A DNA stretch of 64,000 nt. It comes from Methanolapillus ohkumae. GTDB lineage: Archaea > Halobacteriota > Methanosarcinia > Methanosarcinales > Methanosarcinaceae. Every line of letters begins with the position of its first letter. The first letter of the stretch is position 1. The translations under genes and the position numbers were made by a program. The notes beneath the pieces are model-generated. The model was not told the origin of the DNA. It worked only from the letters and a program-made list of their open reading frames with translations, and did not search any database. Below are positions 41,123 through 49,483 of this stretch, in pieces. The stretch lies in the NCBI RefSeq assembly GCF_032594355.1, contig NZ_CP131061.1, forward strand, positions 930,001-994,000. The letters are read 5' to 3'.

Positions 41123-42100
41123 ATGAAAGTGGATAATATTTTTTTAAATGCCTGTAAGCAGGGAAATAAAGGTATCGTTGAAGCCTTTGTCAAAAAAGGC
41201 GGCATTAATTACAATAAAAGAGATCCGATGGGGTGCACACCCTTGTATTACGCTTGTGTCAAAGGCTCCAAAGATATCGTTAAAATTTTAATCGACAATG
41301 GCGCCGATGCCACTCTGGCCAACAACCAAAGCATGACTCCTTTACACAGCGTTTCTCAAAGCGGCAACAAAGAAATCATGAAAATGTTAACCGATGCGGG
41401 CGCCGACATCAATGCGACGGACAAAGATGGAAAAACGCCGCTGATGTACACGCTTTCTCAAGGAAAAACGGAAGCCGCCAAATTCTTATTGGAGTTGGGC
41501 GCCGATAAAACCATTAAAGACAACAGCGGGCACACGGCGCTGGATTATGCAACCGCCAGCGGTCTGCGCGACATTATTGTGCTTTTGTCCGGGGATGTGG
41601 AAGAAAAAGACACGTCCGGAAACACGCCGCTTCACCAGGCTTGCTACAATGGCCAAAGTGAAGTGGTCACCGCTTTACTTGGCGGCAAACAGTTTAATGT
41701 CAACGCGCTGAACGATGCCGGAGAAACGCCGCTTCTGATTGCATGTATGCAGTCCAATCTAAATATTGCCGAATTGCTTCTTAAAAACGGCGCAGACGCC
41801 AATTTAAAACTTTTAAACGGCAACACGTCTCTGCATTATGCGGCATCCAAAGGGAATAAATTCGTGGGCAAAGCACTGATTGCGTCCAAAGCGGATGTGA
41901 ACGCGAAAAATGAAGATGGTGAATCTCCGCTGATTGTCGCGGCGATGTGCGGCCAAAATGATTTTTCCGCCTTGCTTATTGAAAACAGTGCGGATGTGAA
42001 TGCGGTGGACAATTTGGAACACTCGGCCATGCATTATGCGGCGGAGAAAGGGTATACTGAAATTGTCGAGCAATTAATCATCGCCGGCGCGGAAAATTAA
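41123..42100 (+). CDS. Ankyrin-repeat protein
   Basis: The 325-residue cytoplasmic protein is almost entirely ankyrin repeats, about nine units: DPMGCTPLYYACVKGSKDIVKILIDNGADATL, NQSMTPLHSVSQSGNKEIMKMLTDAGADINATDKDGKTPLMYTLSQGKTEAAKFLLELGADKTI, NSGHTALDYATASGLRDIIVLLS, DTSGNTPLHQACYNGQSEVVTALLGGKQFNVNALNDAGETPLLIAC and so on to the end. Each unit keeps the G-TPLH/Y-A and G-AD hallmarks with 32-33 residue spacing. CAGGAG precedes the ATG. No secretion signal. It closes the ankyrin-TPR-ankyrin group and is followed by a strong terminator. Confidence 0.95.
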   Translation: MKVDNIFLNACKQGNKGIVEAFVKKGGINYNKRDPMGCTPLYYACVKGSKDIVKILIDNGADATLANNQSMTPLHSVSQSGNKEIMKMLTDAGADINATDKDGKTPLMYTLSQGKTEAAKFLLELGADKTIKDNSGHTALDYATASGLRDIIVLLSGDVEEKDTSGNTPLHQACYNGQSEVVTALLGGKQFNVNALNDAGETPLLIACMQSNLNIAELLLKNGADANLKLLNGNTSLHYAASKGNKFVGKALIASKADVNAKNEDGESPLIVAAMCGQNDFSALLIENSADVNAVDNLEHSAMHYAAEKGYTEIVEQLIIAGAEN

Positions 42101-42205
42101 AAAACCGGTCTTGCAATAGGAACAAAACAGAAAATTGGTAAAACTGATAAAATCAGGTTTTAAGTATACAGAAAAAACAAAAGAACAAAAGAAATAGCCT
42201 TAAAT

Positions 42206-42251
42206 CTGTCGCCAAGACTTTTTTGAATTGGCGGCAGTTCTTTCTTTTTTT
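42206..42251 (+). terminator. Intrinsic terminator after the ankyrin group
   Basis: CTGTCGCCAA (42206-42215) pairs with TTGGCGGCAG (42228-42237), one G-T pair, followed by TTCTTTCTTTTTT. Confidence 0.75.
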
Positions 42252-42275
42252 TCAAAAACATTAAAATGAATAAAT

Positions 42276-42350
42276 GAAAATTAAAGCTGAAAAATTAAAG
42301 CTGAAAAATTAAAGCTGAAAAATTAAAGCTGAAAAATTAAAGCTGAAAAA
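42276..42350. repeat. Tandem repeat, 14-bp unit AAAAATTAAAGCTG, about 5 copies
   Basis: Near-perfect units in the spacer between the ankyrin gene and the convergent CBS regulator. No gene. Confidence 0.9.
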
Positions 42351-42367
42351 TGAAAAACCGTTTTTTT

Positions 42368-43243
42368 TTAGTAAACGGCTAATTCATTTAAGACATCTGT
42401 TTTGGACAAAATACCTTTGGGTGTTCCATCCACGGTGACAATCAGTTGTCCGATGTTGTATTTGTGGAACAGTTTGACGACATCGTAAAGCTGTGTTTCG
42501 CCGTCAACCGTGATGAGTTCTTTGGTCATGACATCTTTGACTTTCACATCTAATTTGGAATTGGCAACGGCGCGGGTCACATCGGATGTAGTGATGATGC
42601 CGATGATTTTTCCTTTGTCTTCCACAGCGGCACCATGAAGGTTTTTAGATAAAAAGTGCTTGGATGCTTCCTGCAAATCAGAATTGGGATTAATCGCAAG
42701 GTTGAGCGGCTTCATGTAGTTTTTGACATGCTTTTGCGGCAGAGATACGAGTTCTGTGATATCGATTAAAATGAGATTGTTGCTGTCGTCACGCCCATAA
42801 ACGTCGCCGCAGACTGTTAAACGGTTGACCGGTGTGGGACCGACTTGAATTTTGTCGCCGGAGTTAAAACTTTTGACATTTCCGATAATTTTGATGATGC
42901 CTTTGCATTTGTCGGGATTTCGGACGGTTGTAAAAGAGATTTCGGCGGTGGTTGCGTTGTTGACAACCATACCGTTTCGGTAAACCGGAACATTGGTTTC
43001 TTCTTCCATCACTTCAATGTTGAGAACCTGGTAAGCTTCGCCGGTCGGCCGGTAACCGCCTTTGGGACCCGGAACGCCTTCGACCAATCCGAGCGCTTTT
43101 AAAAGTTGCATTTGATTCCGGATTGTCCCCGGGTTTCTGTGGATCAGTTCCGCGATTTCTTCACCCTTGACAGCAGATTCTTTCTGCCGCTGAATGTTGA
43201 TCAAAGCCGCAATAATATCTTTTTGAATTGTTGTTAAATCCAT
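42368..43243 (-). CDS. Transcriptional regulator with HTH and paired CBS domains
   Basis: The 291-residue protein has an N-terminal winged HTH (LTTIQKDIIAALINIQRQKESAVKGEEIAELIHRNPGTIRNQMQLLKALGLVEGVPGPKGGYRPT), a middle beta domain of about 90 residues (NPDKCKGIIKIIGNVKSFNSGDKIQVGPTPVNRLTVCGDV), then two CBS motifs (YMKPLNLAINPNSDLQEASKHFLSKNLHGAAVEDKGKIIGIITTSDVTRAV and VMTKELITVDGETQLYDVVKLFHKYNIGQLIVTVDGTPKGILSKTDVLNEL). The CBS pair probably senses an adenine nucleotide or SAM. This arrangement is conserved in methanogens with unknown regulon. GGTGA ahead of ATG 43243 decides the start over a TTG at 43255. Confidence 0.88.
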   Translation of the reverse strand: MDLTTIQKDIIAALINIQRQKESAVKGEEIAELIHRNPGTIRNQMQLLKALGLVEGVPGPKGGYRPTGEAYQVLNIEVMEEETNVPVYRNGMVVNNATTAEISFTTVRNPDKCKGIIKIIGNVKSFNSGDKIQVGPTPVNRLTVCGDVYGRDDSNNLILIDITELVSLPQKHVKNYMKPLNLAINPNSDLQEASKHFLSKNLHGAAVEDKGKIIGIITTSDVTRAVANSKLDVKVKDVMTKELITVDGETQLYDVVKLFHKYNIGQLIVTVDGTPKGILSKTDVLNELAVY

Positions 43244-43757
43244 CGGGGTCACCAAAATTATCTGATTTTATTTTGATTTTTTAATTTTTTAAAAATTGTA
43301 AAAATAGAAAAGATCGTCAATGTCATTTTTGTTTTTGTTTAAATTAATGATTAACAATTGGTTTAATTGTCATCATTATTTATATATATATTCATTGAAA
43401 CGGATTTTAGAAAGATTTTATTTTTTTAAAAAAATAAATATGTTTTAAAAAGAGACCGTTTGCCATGAAAATGATAGAAATAAAAATAATCGTAAAATTG
43501 AAAAATAAAAATAATCATAGAATTGAAAAATAAAAATAATTGTAAAACTGAAAATAAAAATAATCGTAAAATTGAAAAATAAAAATAGCGGTAAAAATAG
43601 GAAAGGCTTATATGCAAGCCGCCTGTGTATTGGGTTCTGTATTTAAATTGCGGATTTTCATCAATTTTTAAATTGACTCTTTTATCTGTCTTCCGAATTG
43701 ATTTTATCCATTTATCCATCTCCTGTCTTTCTTTTTTGCAGGTTTTGGGGTTTTATT
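43244..43757. other. Divergent intergenic region with tandem repeat and likely NOG1-gene promoter
   Basis: Holds a degenerate repeat of AAATAAAAATAATCGTAAAA-type units (about 29 bp, four copies, 43480-43590). At 43601-43614 GGAAAGGCTTATATG looks like a BRE/TATA for the GTPase gene; transcription would begin near 43640, giving a leader of about 115 bases. No gene seen. Confidence 0.4.
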
Positions 43758-44750
43758 ATGATCTTTGAAAAAATAAAAACTATTCCCACATCGGAAGAGC
43801 TTTTAGACAAAGCGTTCCGGCGCTCGACGCGCACCATGGCCGGCAAAAAAATCGACGGCCCGACTTCCCGCTGCGAAGCCAATGAAGCGATGCTTTTGAC
43901 GGCGGCCAATATTTTAACGGACAATTTGTCCAACGTAACCCGCATGTTTCCGAATTTTGAGTCTTTGCCGCCGTTTTATTATGATTTGGCGGACATTTTA
44001 ATCGGTGTCGACCGCATTAAAAAATCGTTGTCCCGGGTGGACTGGGCCTCTTCTAAAATTCATACGCTTGCCCGCGATTATGTTGGAAAAATCCGGGGAA
44101 ATCCGGCGCCGGCCGACGCCCGCAAAGAAGCGTTTGGGCGTATCAGCTCCATTATTTATTCGATTGAATCCGATTTAAAAACTCTTGGAGATGCCAGAAA
44201 CGCGCTTCGGAATTTGCCGGATATTCGGGCCGAGCCGACTATTATCGTTGCCGGTTATCCCAATGTCGGAAAATCCAGCTTTGTGTCTTATGTGACAAAC
44301 GCGACACCCGAAATCGCGGCTTATCCGTTTACCACCAAAGGAATTCTCATCGGCCACATGGAAATTAATAATATTCGTTATCAAGTGATTGACACGCCCG
44401 GACTTTTGGACCGCCCGATGTCGGAGAGAAATGATATTGAGCTTCAAGCGATTACCGCGCTTCGGCGTCTTGATGCCGTTGTGATGATTTTGATTGACCC
44501 CAGCGAAAGCTGCGGTTTTGAAATCGGGGATCAATTAAAAATGTCGCATGAAATTCAGGCTCAGTTCTCCTTGCCATCGATTATTGTCGCGAACAAATCT
44601 GACCGGGAAGAATTTAAAAAACCGGATGAAATAAAATATGTCATTTCAACGGCAACCGGAAACGGCATTGATGAATTGATTCAAGAATTGGTCCGAATGA
44701 TTCCGGTTCCAAAAAAAGAGTTTGAAGAGCCGAATCCTTTCGGCTATTGA
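43758..44750 (+). CDS. NOG1-type GTP-binding protein (Obg/HflX superfamily)
   Basis: The 330-residue GTPase resembles archaeal NOG1, implicated in large-subunit ribosome assembly. An N-terminal helical domain of about 160 residues (FRRSTRTMAGKKIDGPTSRCEANEAMLLTAANILTDNL) contains the NOG1 signature. G motifs: VAGYPNVGKSSFVSYVT (G1, 165-178), PFTTKGILIGH (G2), VIDTPGLLDRPMSERNDIE (G3), VANKSD (G4) and STATGNG (G5). Archaeal forms end here, lacking the eukaryotic C-terminal tail. Preferred start is ATG 43758 with weak GGTTTTGGGG upstream; an ORF extending 20 residues upstream is hydrophobic and unlikely. Neighbours are unrelated. Confidence 0.92.
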   Translation: MIFEKIKTIPTSEELLDKAFRRSTRTMAGKKIDGPTSRCEANEAMLLTAANILTDNLSNVTRMFPNFESLPPFYYDLADILIGVDRIKKSLSRVDWASSKIHTLARDYVGKIRGNPAPADARKEAFGRISSIIYSIESDLKTLGDARNALRNLPDIRAEPTIIVAGYPNVGKSSFVSYVTNATPEIAAYPFTTKGILIGHMEINNIRYQVIDTPGLLDRPMSERNDIELQAITALRRLDAVVMILIDPSESCGFEIGDQLKMSHEIQAQFSLPSIIVANKSDREEFKKPDEIKYVISTATGNGIDELIQELVRMIPVPKKEFEEPNPFGY

Positions 44751-44811
44751 TTTTTTTCTATTTTTTGTTTTTGTTTTTGTTTTTATTTTTGTTTTTTTGT
44801 TTTCGCATTTT

Positions 44812-44868
44812 CGCGGCACAAACGCATGTTATGGCAACATATTTTTTTAAGATTTGAGTAAAACCGGA
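44812..44868 (+). repeat. Dispersed palindromic intergenic repeat, copy 3
   Basis: GCGGCACAAACGCATGTTAT, GGCAACATATTTTTTTAAGA and TTTGAGTAAAACCGG. It follows a T-rich tract like other copies. GCGGCAC...and GGCAAC arms are partly complementary. Confidence 0.65.
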
Positions 44869-44921
44869 CGGCTTTTTTGAGTTAATAAAAATAAAAACGA
44901 ATAAAAACTGTGGCGGTTTTT

Positions 44922-45869
44922 TTATTCAACATCCGGCAAAGAAATCAATATTTCCTCTTGAGCCGCTCTGTTTTCTTCTAATTTGGAGTTTGTTTCTTCT
45001 AATTTTTGATTCAGAATTTTGTCCATTTCTTTGATTTTGTTCATTAAATCCACCAACTGATTCATATTTGTGCGGATTTGATTGCGGACGGAAAAATCCG
45101 TAAAAAAATTGTCAAACCAAAAATCTATGATGCGATCCGACTGCGATATTTCGTTCAGTTCAAATTGGTCCAAATTTTGAACGTCTTTGAGTTCGGATTC
45201 AAACTCTTTGAGTTGGGCGGACAGATGCCCAAAAAGGCGTTCGGCTTTGTCGATTCGGTCATATTTTGCAGCATAAGTTAAAATGCCGCCTCCAAACCAC
45301 AAATCAAATGTGGCCCAATTGTCCGCGCTGTCCAGCATATCAAATGTAGAATCAGCTGTTTTTTGGACAATAATTCCGGCTTGAATGGCTTCAATAATTT
45401 CCGTTTTTTCCTGGAGCAGACTTTGCCGTTTCTCATCCAGTTCCAAAAATTGTGACTTTTCGTTTTTCGAAAGCCTGGACTTAAAAACAGCCCGTCTTTT
45501 TCTTAATATCTGATGGTATTGGGAAGACAGGGTTAGAAGTTCCGAGATTTGCTTTTCCATGATTATTTTTTCATCGTTTAAAACATCCAAGTTGGCCGCC
45601 ACTTTGTCGTAATTTAATTTTGCTTCAATTTCTTGTTGCTTTTGTTTTTCAAGACTTTTTTCATATTTACCGGTGATTTTTAGAACAAAACCGGACAGCG
45701 ATTTGGACTGCATCATCCGGACGTCAAAACATTCTTTTTCATACCGGGAAAGCAGTTTTTTTGTGTCTTCTTCAGCAAACCGGATTCGCATTTCAAGATC
45801 GAACATTTTGTTTTCAAGGAATGGTAAAATCCGTATTTTGTCCCGAATTTCAATCATATTGGTTTTCAT
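44922..45869 (-). CDS. Coiled-coil protein of unknown function
   Basis: I do not recognise this 315-residue protein. It is strongly helical and charged, with heptad-rich stretches at about 15-140 (FAEEDTKKLLSRYEKECFDV, KYEKSLEKQKQQEIEAKLNYDKVAANLDVLNDEKIIMEKQISELLTLSSQY) and at the C terminus (LMNKIKEMDKILNQKLEETNSKLEENRAAQEEI). Between them is a less helical segment with a conserved-looking DSADNWATFDLWFGGGILTYAAKYDRIDKAE. The start is the ATG at 45869; an upstream frame rich in Phe/Cys/Val comes from the CAACAAAAA tandem repeat and is not real. Candidates include a stress-associated helical scaffold; the DNWATFDLWGGG motif is reminiscent of bacterial coiled-coil proteins of unknown role. 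Confidence 0.7.
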   Translation of the reverse strand: MKTNMIEIRDKIRILPFLENKMFDLEMRIRFAEEDTKKLLSRYEKECFDVRMMQSKSLSGFVLKITGKYEKSLEKQKQQEIEAKLNYDKVAANLDVLNDEKIIMEKQISELLTLSSQYHQILRKRRAVFKSRLSKNEKSQFLELDEKRQSLLQEKTEIIEAIQAGIIVQKTADSTFDMLDSADNWATFDLWFGGGILTYAAKYDRIDKAERLFGHLSAQLKEFESELKDVQNLDQFELNEISQSDRIIDFWFDNFFTDFSVRNQIRTNMNQLVDLMNKIKEMDKILNQKLEETNSKLEENRAAQEEILISLPDVE

Positions 45870-46020
45870 AAAGCATACTTCTAAAATAATGTATATAAGG
45901 TTTTCAATATTTTTTAATATTACAGAAAAAAACAACAACAAAAAACAACAACAAAAAACAACAACAAAAAACAACAACAAAAAACAACAACAAAAAAATC
46001 ATGATTTATTCAATCCAAGC

Positions 46021-46349
46021 AAACCCTCCCGAAAATTCGGACGCGTTCCGCGTCTCGAATTTCTCGGAATTCTAATATGAAAAGAAATGTGTGGAAAAAT
46101 GCAGCAATGCTCAAAACCGCATCAGATTGCAGCAATGCTCAAAACCGCATCAGATTGCAGCAATGCTCAAAACCGCATCAGATTGCAGCAATGCTCAAAC
46201 TGTGAACTGCGCAGCAATGCTCAAACCGTGAACTGCGAAAGCATTGTTCAAACCGTGAACTGCGCAGCAATGCATTTCACAAATCTATCTTTTGATAATA
46301 ATCTGAGAAATTCGAGACGCGAAACGTGTCCGAATTTTCGGGTGGGTTT
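46021..46349. mobile_element. Small element with 47-bp terminal inverted repeats enclosing GCAGCAATGCTCAAAACCG repeats
   Basis: Left end 46021-46067 and the reverse complement of right end 46303-46349 match at 43 of 47 bases. Each end is itself a near-hairpin: CCGAAAATTCGGACGCG and CGCGTCTCGAATTTCTCGG flank a 3-nt loop. The interior (46098-46276) holds four copies of a 27-bp unit TGCAGCAATGCTCAAAACCG plus CATCAGAT, then GCAGCAATGCTCAAACCGTG variants separated by AACTGCG. It encodes no transposase, so it may be a non-autonomous (MITE-like) element or a large hairpin-forming repeat. No target-site duplication is evident by eye. Confidence 0.55.
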
Positions 46350-46443
46350 ACACATTTTTTTTCAATAAAATGTATCCCGGATTTGAAAAATAATTCAAAA
46401 AACAGTCAATTTTTTTGAAAAATAATTCAAAAAACGCCCACGA

Positions 46444-46496
46444 GATTTGATTTATTTTTCAAAAATGTGTCGCCATAACGCGCGCACGCCGCGGCC
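46444..46496 (-). repeat. Dispersed palindromic intergenic repeat, copy 4
   Basis: Minus strand: GGCCGCGGCGTGCGCGCGTT, ATGGCGACACATTTTTGAAA, AATAAATCAAATC. Same order as other copies, preceded on that strand by a T-rich tract. Confidence 0.65.
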
Positions 46497-46590
46497 AAAA
46501 CAAAAAAACAAAAAAACAAAAAAACAAAAAAACAAAATAAAAAAAACAAAAAAAAACAAAAAAAAAACAAAAAAAATCAGAAAAATGTGT

Positions 46591-46615
46591 GGAAAAAGTT
46601 CAAAGAACTTTTTCC
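46591..46615 (-). terminator. Hairpin overlapping the end of the aminotransferase gene
   Basis: GGAAAAAGTTC and GAACTTTTTCC form a perfect 11-bp stem with AAA loop. It includes the last codons and the TGA of the minus-strand aminotransferase. A short T-run follows downstream on the minus strand. Confidence 0.45.
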
Positions 46616-47712
46616 ATAATCGTCAGTGCTTTTTTAATATCTTCCATGGACGCCGCATAGGAAATTCGGATATGGTCTTTTCCGCGGGTTCCAAAAGCGG
46701 TTCCCGGGGTCACGACGACATCGTTTTTCAAAAGCGTTTCCGCAACTTTGTCACATTCCGAAATTTCCGGGAACGCGTAAAATGCGCCTTTGGGCATCAC
46801 ACAGGGAAGACCAATGTCATTCAGGCCTTTTACCAAAACATCCCGCCGGCTCTTAAATTCTGTTTTCATGCGGACGACCGATTCTTGCGGTCCGGTCAAA
46901 GCCTCAACCGCGGCTTTTTGGGCGATGGAGTTTGCGCATGCTTGCAAATATTGATGCACTTTTAAAATTTGTCCGACATAATTTTCCTTGGCGGCCAAAT
47001 ATCCGATACGCCAGCCGGTCATGGCATAGCTTTTGGAAAAAGCGTTGATGGTAATGACATTGTCTGAAAATTGAGCGGGGCTGACGTGTTCGCCGTCATA
47101 AATGAAATATTCGTAAACTTCATCAGAAATGAGTGTGATATTTTTGTCGTCAGCGATTTCCGCAAGCGCTTTAATGTCCGCTTTGGACGAAACGGCACCG
47201 GTCGGATTTCCGGGAGAATTTAAAACCAAGGCTTTGGTTTTGGGGGTGATTTTTTCAAGAACATCGCTGACGTCCAGCGTCAAATCTTCTTTTAAATTGA
47301 CACCGATATCTTTTCCATGGAGAAGGCGAACAATGGAGTTGTATGCCAAAAATCCGGGGTTGGGAATAAGAACTTCGTCGCCGGGGCTGACAAGTGCCGC
47401 CATGGAGATGTAGAGCGCTTCTGACGCGCCGGAGGTGACCATCACTTCATTGTTTTTCACCGAAATTTTGTTTTCGCGCTCCAATTTGCCGCAAATCGCG
47501 TTTCGAAGTTCGGGAATTCCAAGACCCGCTGTGTATCCTGTAAATCCGTCAGTGATCGCCTGAATTGCCGCTTTTTTGATGTTGTCCGGCGTATCAAAGT
47601 CCGGCTCTCCGATTCCGAGATTAATCGCGTTTGGACCGGCAGCTTCAAAAAGTTTGCGGATTCCCGAAATATTCACATTCGATACACCGGCTGAAAATCT
47701 GTTTTCCGACAT
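46600..47712 (-). CDS. Class I/II pyridoxal-phosphate aminotransferase (aspartate aminotransferase type)
   Basis: The 370-residue enzyme is an archaeal fold-type I aminotransferase. The N terminus NISGIRKLFEAAGPNAINLGIGEPDFDTPDNIKKAAIQAI is typical of subgroup Igamma aspartate/aromatic transaminases. PLP-site elements: the Asn in LVLNSPGNPTGAV, Asp/Tyr in ISDEVYEYFIYDG and the Schiff-base lysine in NAFSKSYAMTGWRIGYLAA. The substrate carboxylate Arg appears in DHIRISYAASMEDI. It probably transaminates aspartate or related amino acids; exact specificity cannot be read off. GGAG lies eight bases before the ATG. The gene is followed on the same strand by repeat-rich DNA and preceded by hxlB. Confidence 0.93.
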   Translation of the reverse strand: MSENRFSAGVSNVNISGIRKLFEAAGPNAINLGIGEPDFDTPDNIKKAAIQAITDGFTGYTAGLGIPELRNAICGKLERENKISVKNNEVMVTSGASEALYISMAALVSPGDEVLIPNPGFLAYNSIVRLLHGKDIGVNLKEDLTLDVSDVLEKITPKTKALVLNSPGNPTGAVSSKADIKALAEIADDKNITLISDEVYEYFIYDGEHVSPAQFSDNVITINAFSKSYAMTGWRIGYLAAKENYVGQILKVHQYLQACANSIAQKAAVEALTGPQESVVRMKTEFKSRRDVLVKGLNDIGLPCVMPKGAFYAFPEISECDKVAETLLKNDVVVTPGTAFGTRGKDHIRISYAASMEDIKKALTIMEKVL

Positions 47713-47772
47713 TTTAAAAACTCCATTTTTTATTTATTTTATGATCAGAATTTCATTTGCTTTTCAATTTAT

Positions 47773-48429
47773 TTATTCCAAATTGGCGTGCCGGGCTTTC
47801 ATTTCGTCTTCCGAAACGCCGGTAATTTCAATCAGCTGAGCCACGATGGAATCTAAAAAAATCAAAGTGAATATTTCAAAGGAGGTTCCCATCGGCGCTG
47901 ATGTCGAACCAGGTGCTGATTTTGAGGAAGCTGTATTATTTTTTATATCGTCGGCTTTGGATTTGGACGGAAGAACCACATTGACGTCGGACAATTTTCC
48001 GAGTTCGGTTTCCTCTTTGGAAGTGATCCCGATAATTTTTGCGCCGGCTTTTTTGGATTTTTGGGCAGCGTTTAAAACGGATGCGGTTGTTCCGGAACCG
48101 GAAATCGCTAAAAGAACGTCCTCCGCTTTTATGGCGGGCGTCGTTGTTTCTGCGACAACGAACGCGTCAAATCCCATGTGCATGAGGCGCATCGCAAATG
48201 CTTTTCCCATGAGGCCAGAGCGCCCGGCACCGGACACAAAGATGTGCCCACCACTCTTTTTGGTGTCGACGATTTCTTCGAGCATCGCGCAGACGTCTTG
48301 TTTTTGAATGCTGCCGGAAACAGACCGGATTTGCTCCGTGATGCTGTTCATTGTCGAAAATACCAGGTCGGACGATTGAACCGTAAATTTGCTGATTTCA
48401 TTGCTTGCGCAGCAGTTTTTTTTATCCAT
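47773..48429 (-). CDS. hxlB: 6-phospho-3-hexuloisomerase (SIS domain)
   Basis: The 218-residue protein is a single SIS domain. Features are GGHIFVSGAGRSGLMGKAFAMRLMHMGFDAFVVAETTTPAIKAEDVLLAISGSGTTASVLNAAQKSKKAGAKIIGITSKEETELGKLSDVNVVLPSKSKAD, with catalytic-region Ser/Thr and the IGITS strand. The C-terminal FEIFTLIFLDSIVAQLIEITGVSEDEMKARHANLE is diagnostic of PHI/HxlB. It interconverts fructose 6-phosphate and arabino-3-hexulose 6-phosphate, supplying ribulose 5-phosphate in archaea that lack the oxidative pentose route. A short Ser/Ala insertion (NNTASSKSAPGSTSAP) is unusual. The partner hxlA/Fae is not in the window. The gene is 60 bp upstream of the aminotransferase, same strand. Confidence 0.92.
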   Translation of the reverse strand: MDKKNCCASNEISKFTVQSSDLVFSTMNSITEQIRSVSGSIQKQDVCAMLEEIVDTKKSGGHIFVSGAGRSGLMGKAFAMRLMHMGFDAFVVAETTTPAIKAEDVLLAISGSGTTASVLNAAQKSKKAGAKIIGITSKEETELGKLSDVNVVLPSKSKADDIKNNTASSKSAPGSTSAPMGTSFEIFTLIFLDSIVAQLIEITGVSEDEMKARHANLE

Positions 48430-48487
48430 AAAAATCTCTCGAAATTTTAAAATTCATAAATCATTTAAACAGGCATGCAGCGGGACA

Positions 48488-49063
48488 TTAACATTTGCAG
48501 ACAAAGTCAAATCCGAGGAAAAAAGTTCCTTTTTCGGGGGATTTGTCAAAGTTGTAGGCTTTTCGAATATATTCATCACTTGGCGTTGATGGTGAGCCGA
48601 GAACCGCTTCTTTGACCCGGCAGGAATCTTTAAAATCATAGGGTTTGGGCGGCAAAATCACAATCGGTTTTCCGCTGGCGGTTGGAACTTTGCTTTTGTC
48701 GATGATAAATGTTCCCATCACCAAATAATTCGGCTGATTTTCATATTGGCAAACTTGGTCGACGGCGCAGTCAAAGCCGACAATTTCGCCGCCTTGCATC
48801 ATAATGACATTGGGGGGCTCTGGCCAAACGTAGGCCTTGGTGGTGGTAAAACAAAGAATACATTCTTTTTTAAAGACTTCTTTGACGCCTTGGTTGTCGC
48901 CTTCGCCCATTCCCATGAGGACGTTGCCGTTGGCGGCTTCTTCCAGGCGTTCAATTTCGGCTTTGTCCGCCTCTGTCAATTCGAAAACGCAATCCACTCC
49001 GGTAACGCCGGACAAATGAGCTTTGACTTCTTCAATCAACTCTTTTTCAAAATTGTTTGGCAT
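48488..49063 (-). CDS. Uncharacterised protein of about 191 residues
   Basis: I do not recognise this soluble protein. The start MPNNFEKELIEEVKAHLSGV at 49063 is preferred to an upstream hydrophobic extension, which lacks a ribosome site. It is acidic, with a helical first third (LTEADKAEIERLEEAANGN), then strands (KECILCFTTTKAYVWPEPPNVIMMQGGEIVGFDCAVDQVCQYENQPNYLVMGTFIIDKSKV), and ends with KGTFFLGFDFVCKC. Six cysteines are scattered and not in a clear metal motif. The gene lies upstream of hxlB (60 bp) on the same strand and may share its transcript, but no functional link is evident. Confidence 0.7.
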   Translation of the reverse strand: MPNNFEKELIEEVKAHLSGVTGVDCVFELTEADKAEIERLEEAANGNVLMGMGEGDNQGVKEVFKKECILCFTTTKAYVWPEPPNVIMMQGGEIVGFDCAVDQVCQYENQPNYLVMGTFIIDKSKVPTASGKPIVILPPKPYDFKDSCRVKEAVLGSPSTPSDEYIRKAYNFDKSPEKGTFFLGFDFVCKC

Positions 49064-49386
49064 AATGTATCGACTCCCATAAAAATAACTATCAAATGAC
49101 CAATATGAAATACAAAATTCGTCCATCATAATATTAAAAATCATAACATAAAAATCGGTAGATCTGACCGATTACGGATTTTAATTTGTTTATCCCTATC
49201 TTTTCATTAAGGGCGAAAATGTATTTTAAATTATTTCAAAAAAAAATTCCTACGCTTCGCTTCTGAATATTTCAAAGGGAGTTTTGGGTATTTGCCGCCG
49301 AAGTTTGCTTTTGTGAATGTTTTCTTTTTGGTCACAGCAATTTCGAACAAATAAACAACTTTTATTTCCATTCGGGCAAATCTTCC

Positions 49387-49426
49387 CGAAAATTCGAGAT
49401 GCTTTGCATCTCGAATTTCTCGGAAT
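49387..49426. repeat. Hairpin repeat related to the ends of the 46-kb element
   Basis: Arms CCGAAAATTCGAGATGC and GCATCTCGAATTTCTCGG with a TTT loop, one mismatch. The outer sequences CCCGAAAATTCG and TCTCGAATTTCTCGGAAT are shared with 46028-46070. Confidence 0.65.
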
Positions 49427-49483
49427 AGTTACTATAAATAGATTTGTTGGCAAAAAAGAGCAGCATTAAAGAAAAAATGGATT

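Larger units (their letters stand above)
45870..46599. other. Repeat-rich intergenic region with an inverted-repeat-bounded element
   Basis: No gene. From left to right: a 13-bp ACAACAACAAAAA tandem repeat (45928-45997), a 329-bp element with 47-bp inverted ends (46021-46349, listed separately), short AAAAATAATTCAAAAAACG repeats (46383-46437), dispersed palindrome copy 4 (46444-46496), and an (AAAAAAC)n tract (46499-46580). Confidence 0.7.

Noticed and set aside
45870..45980. Cys/Phe/Val-rich N-terminal extension of the coiled-coil protein
   Set aside because: Encoded by the ACAACAACAAAAA tandem repeat; the ATG at 45869 gives a sensible start.
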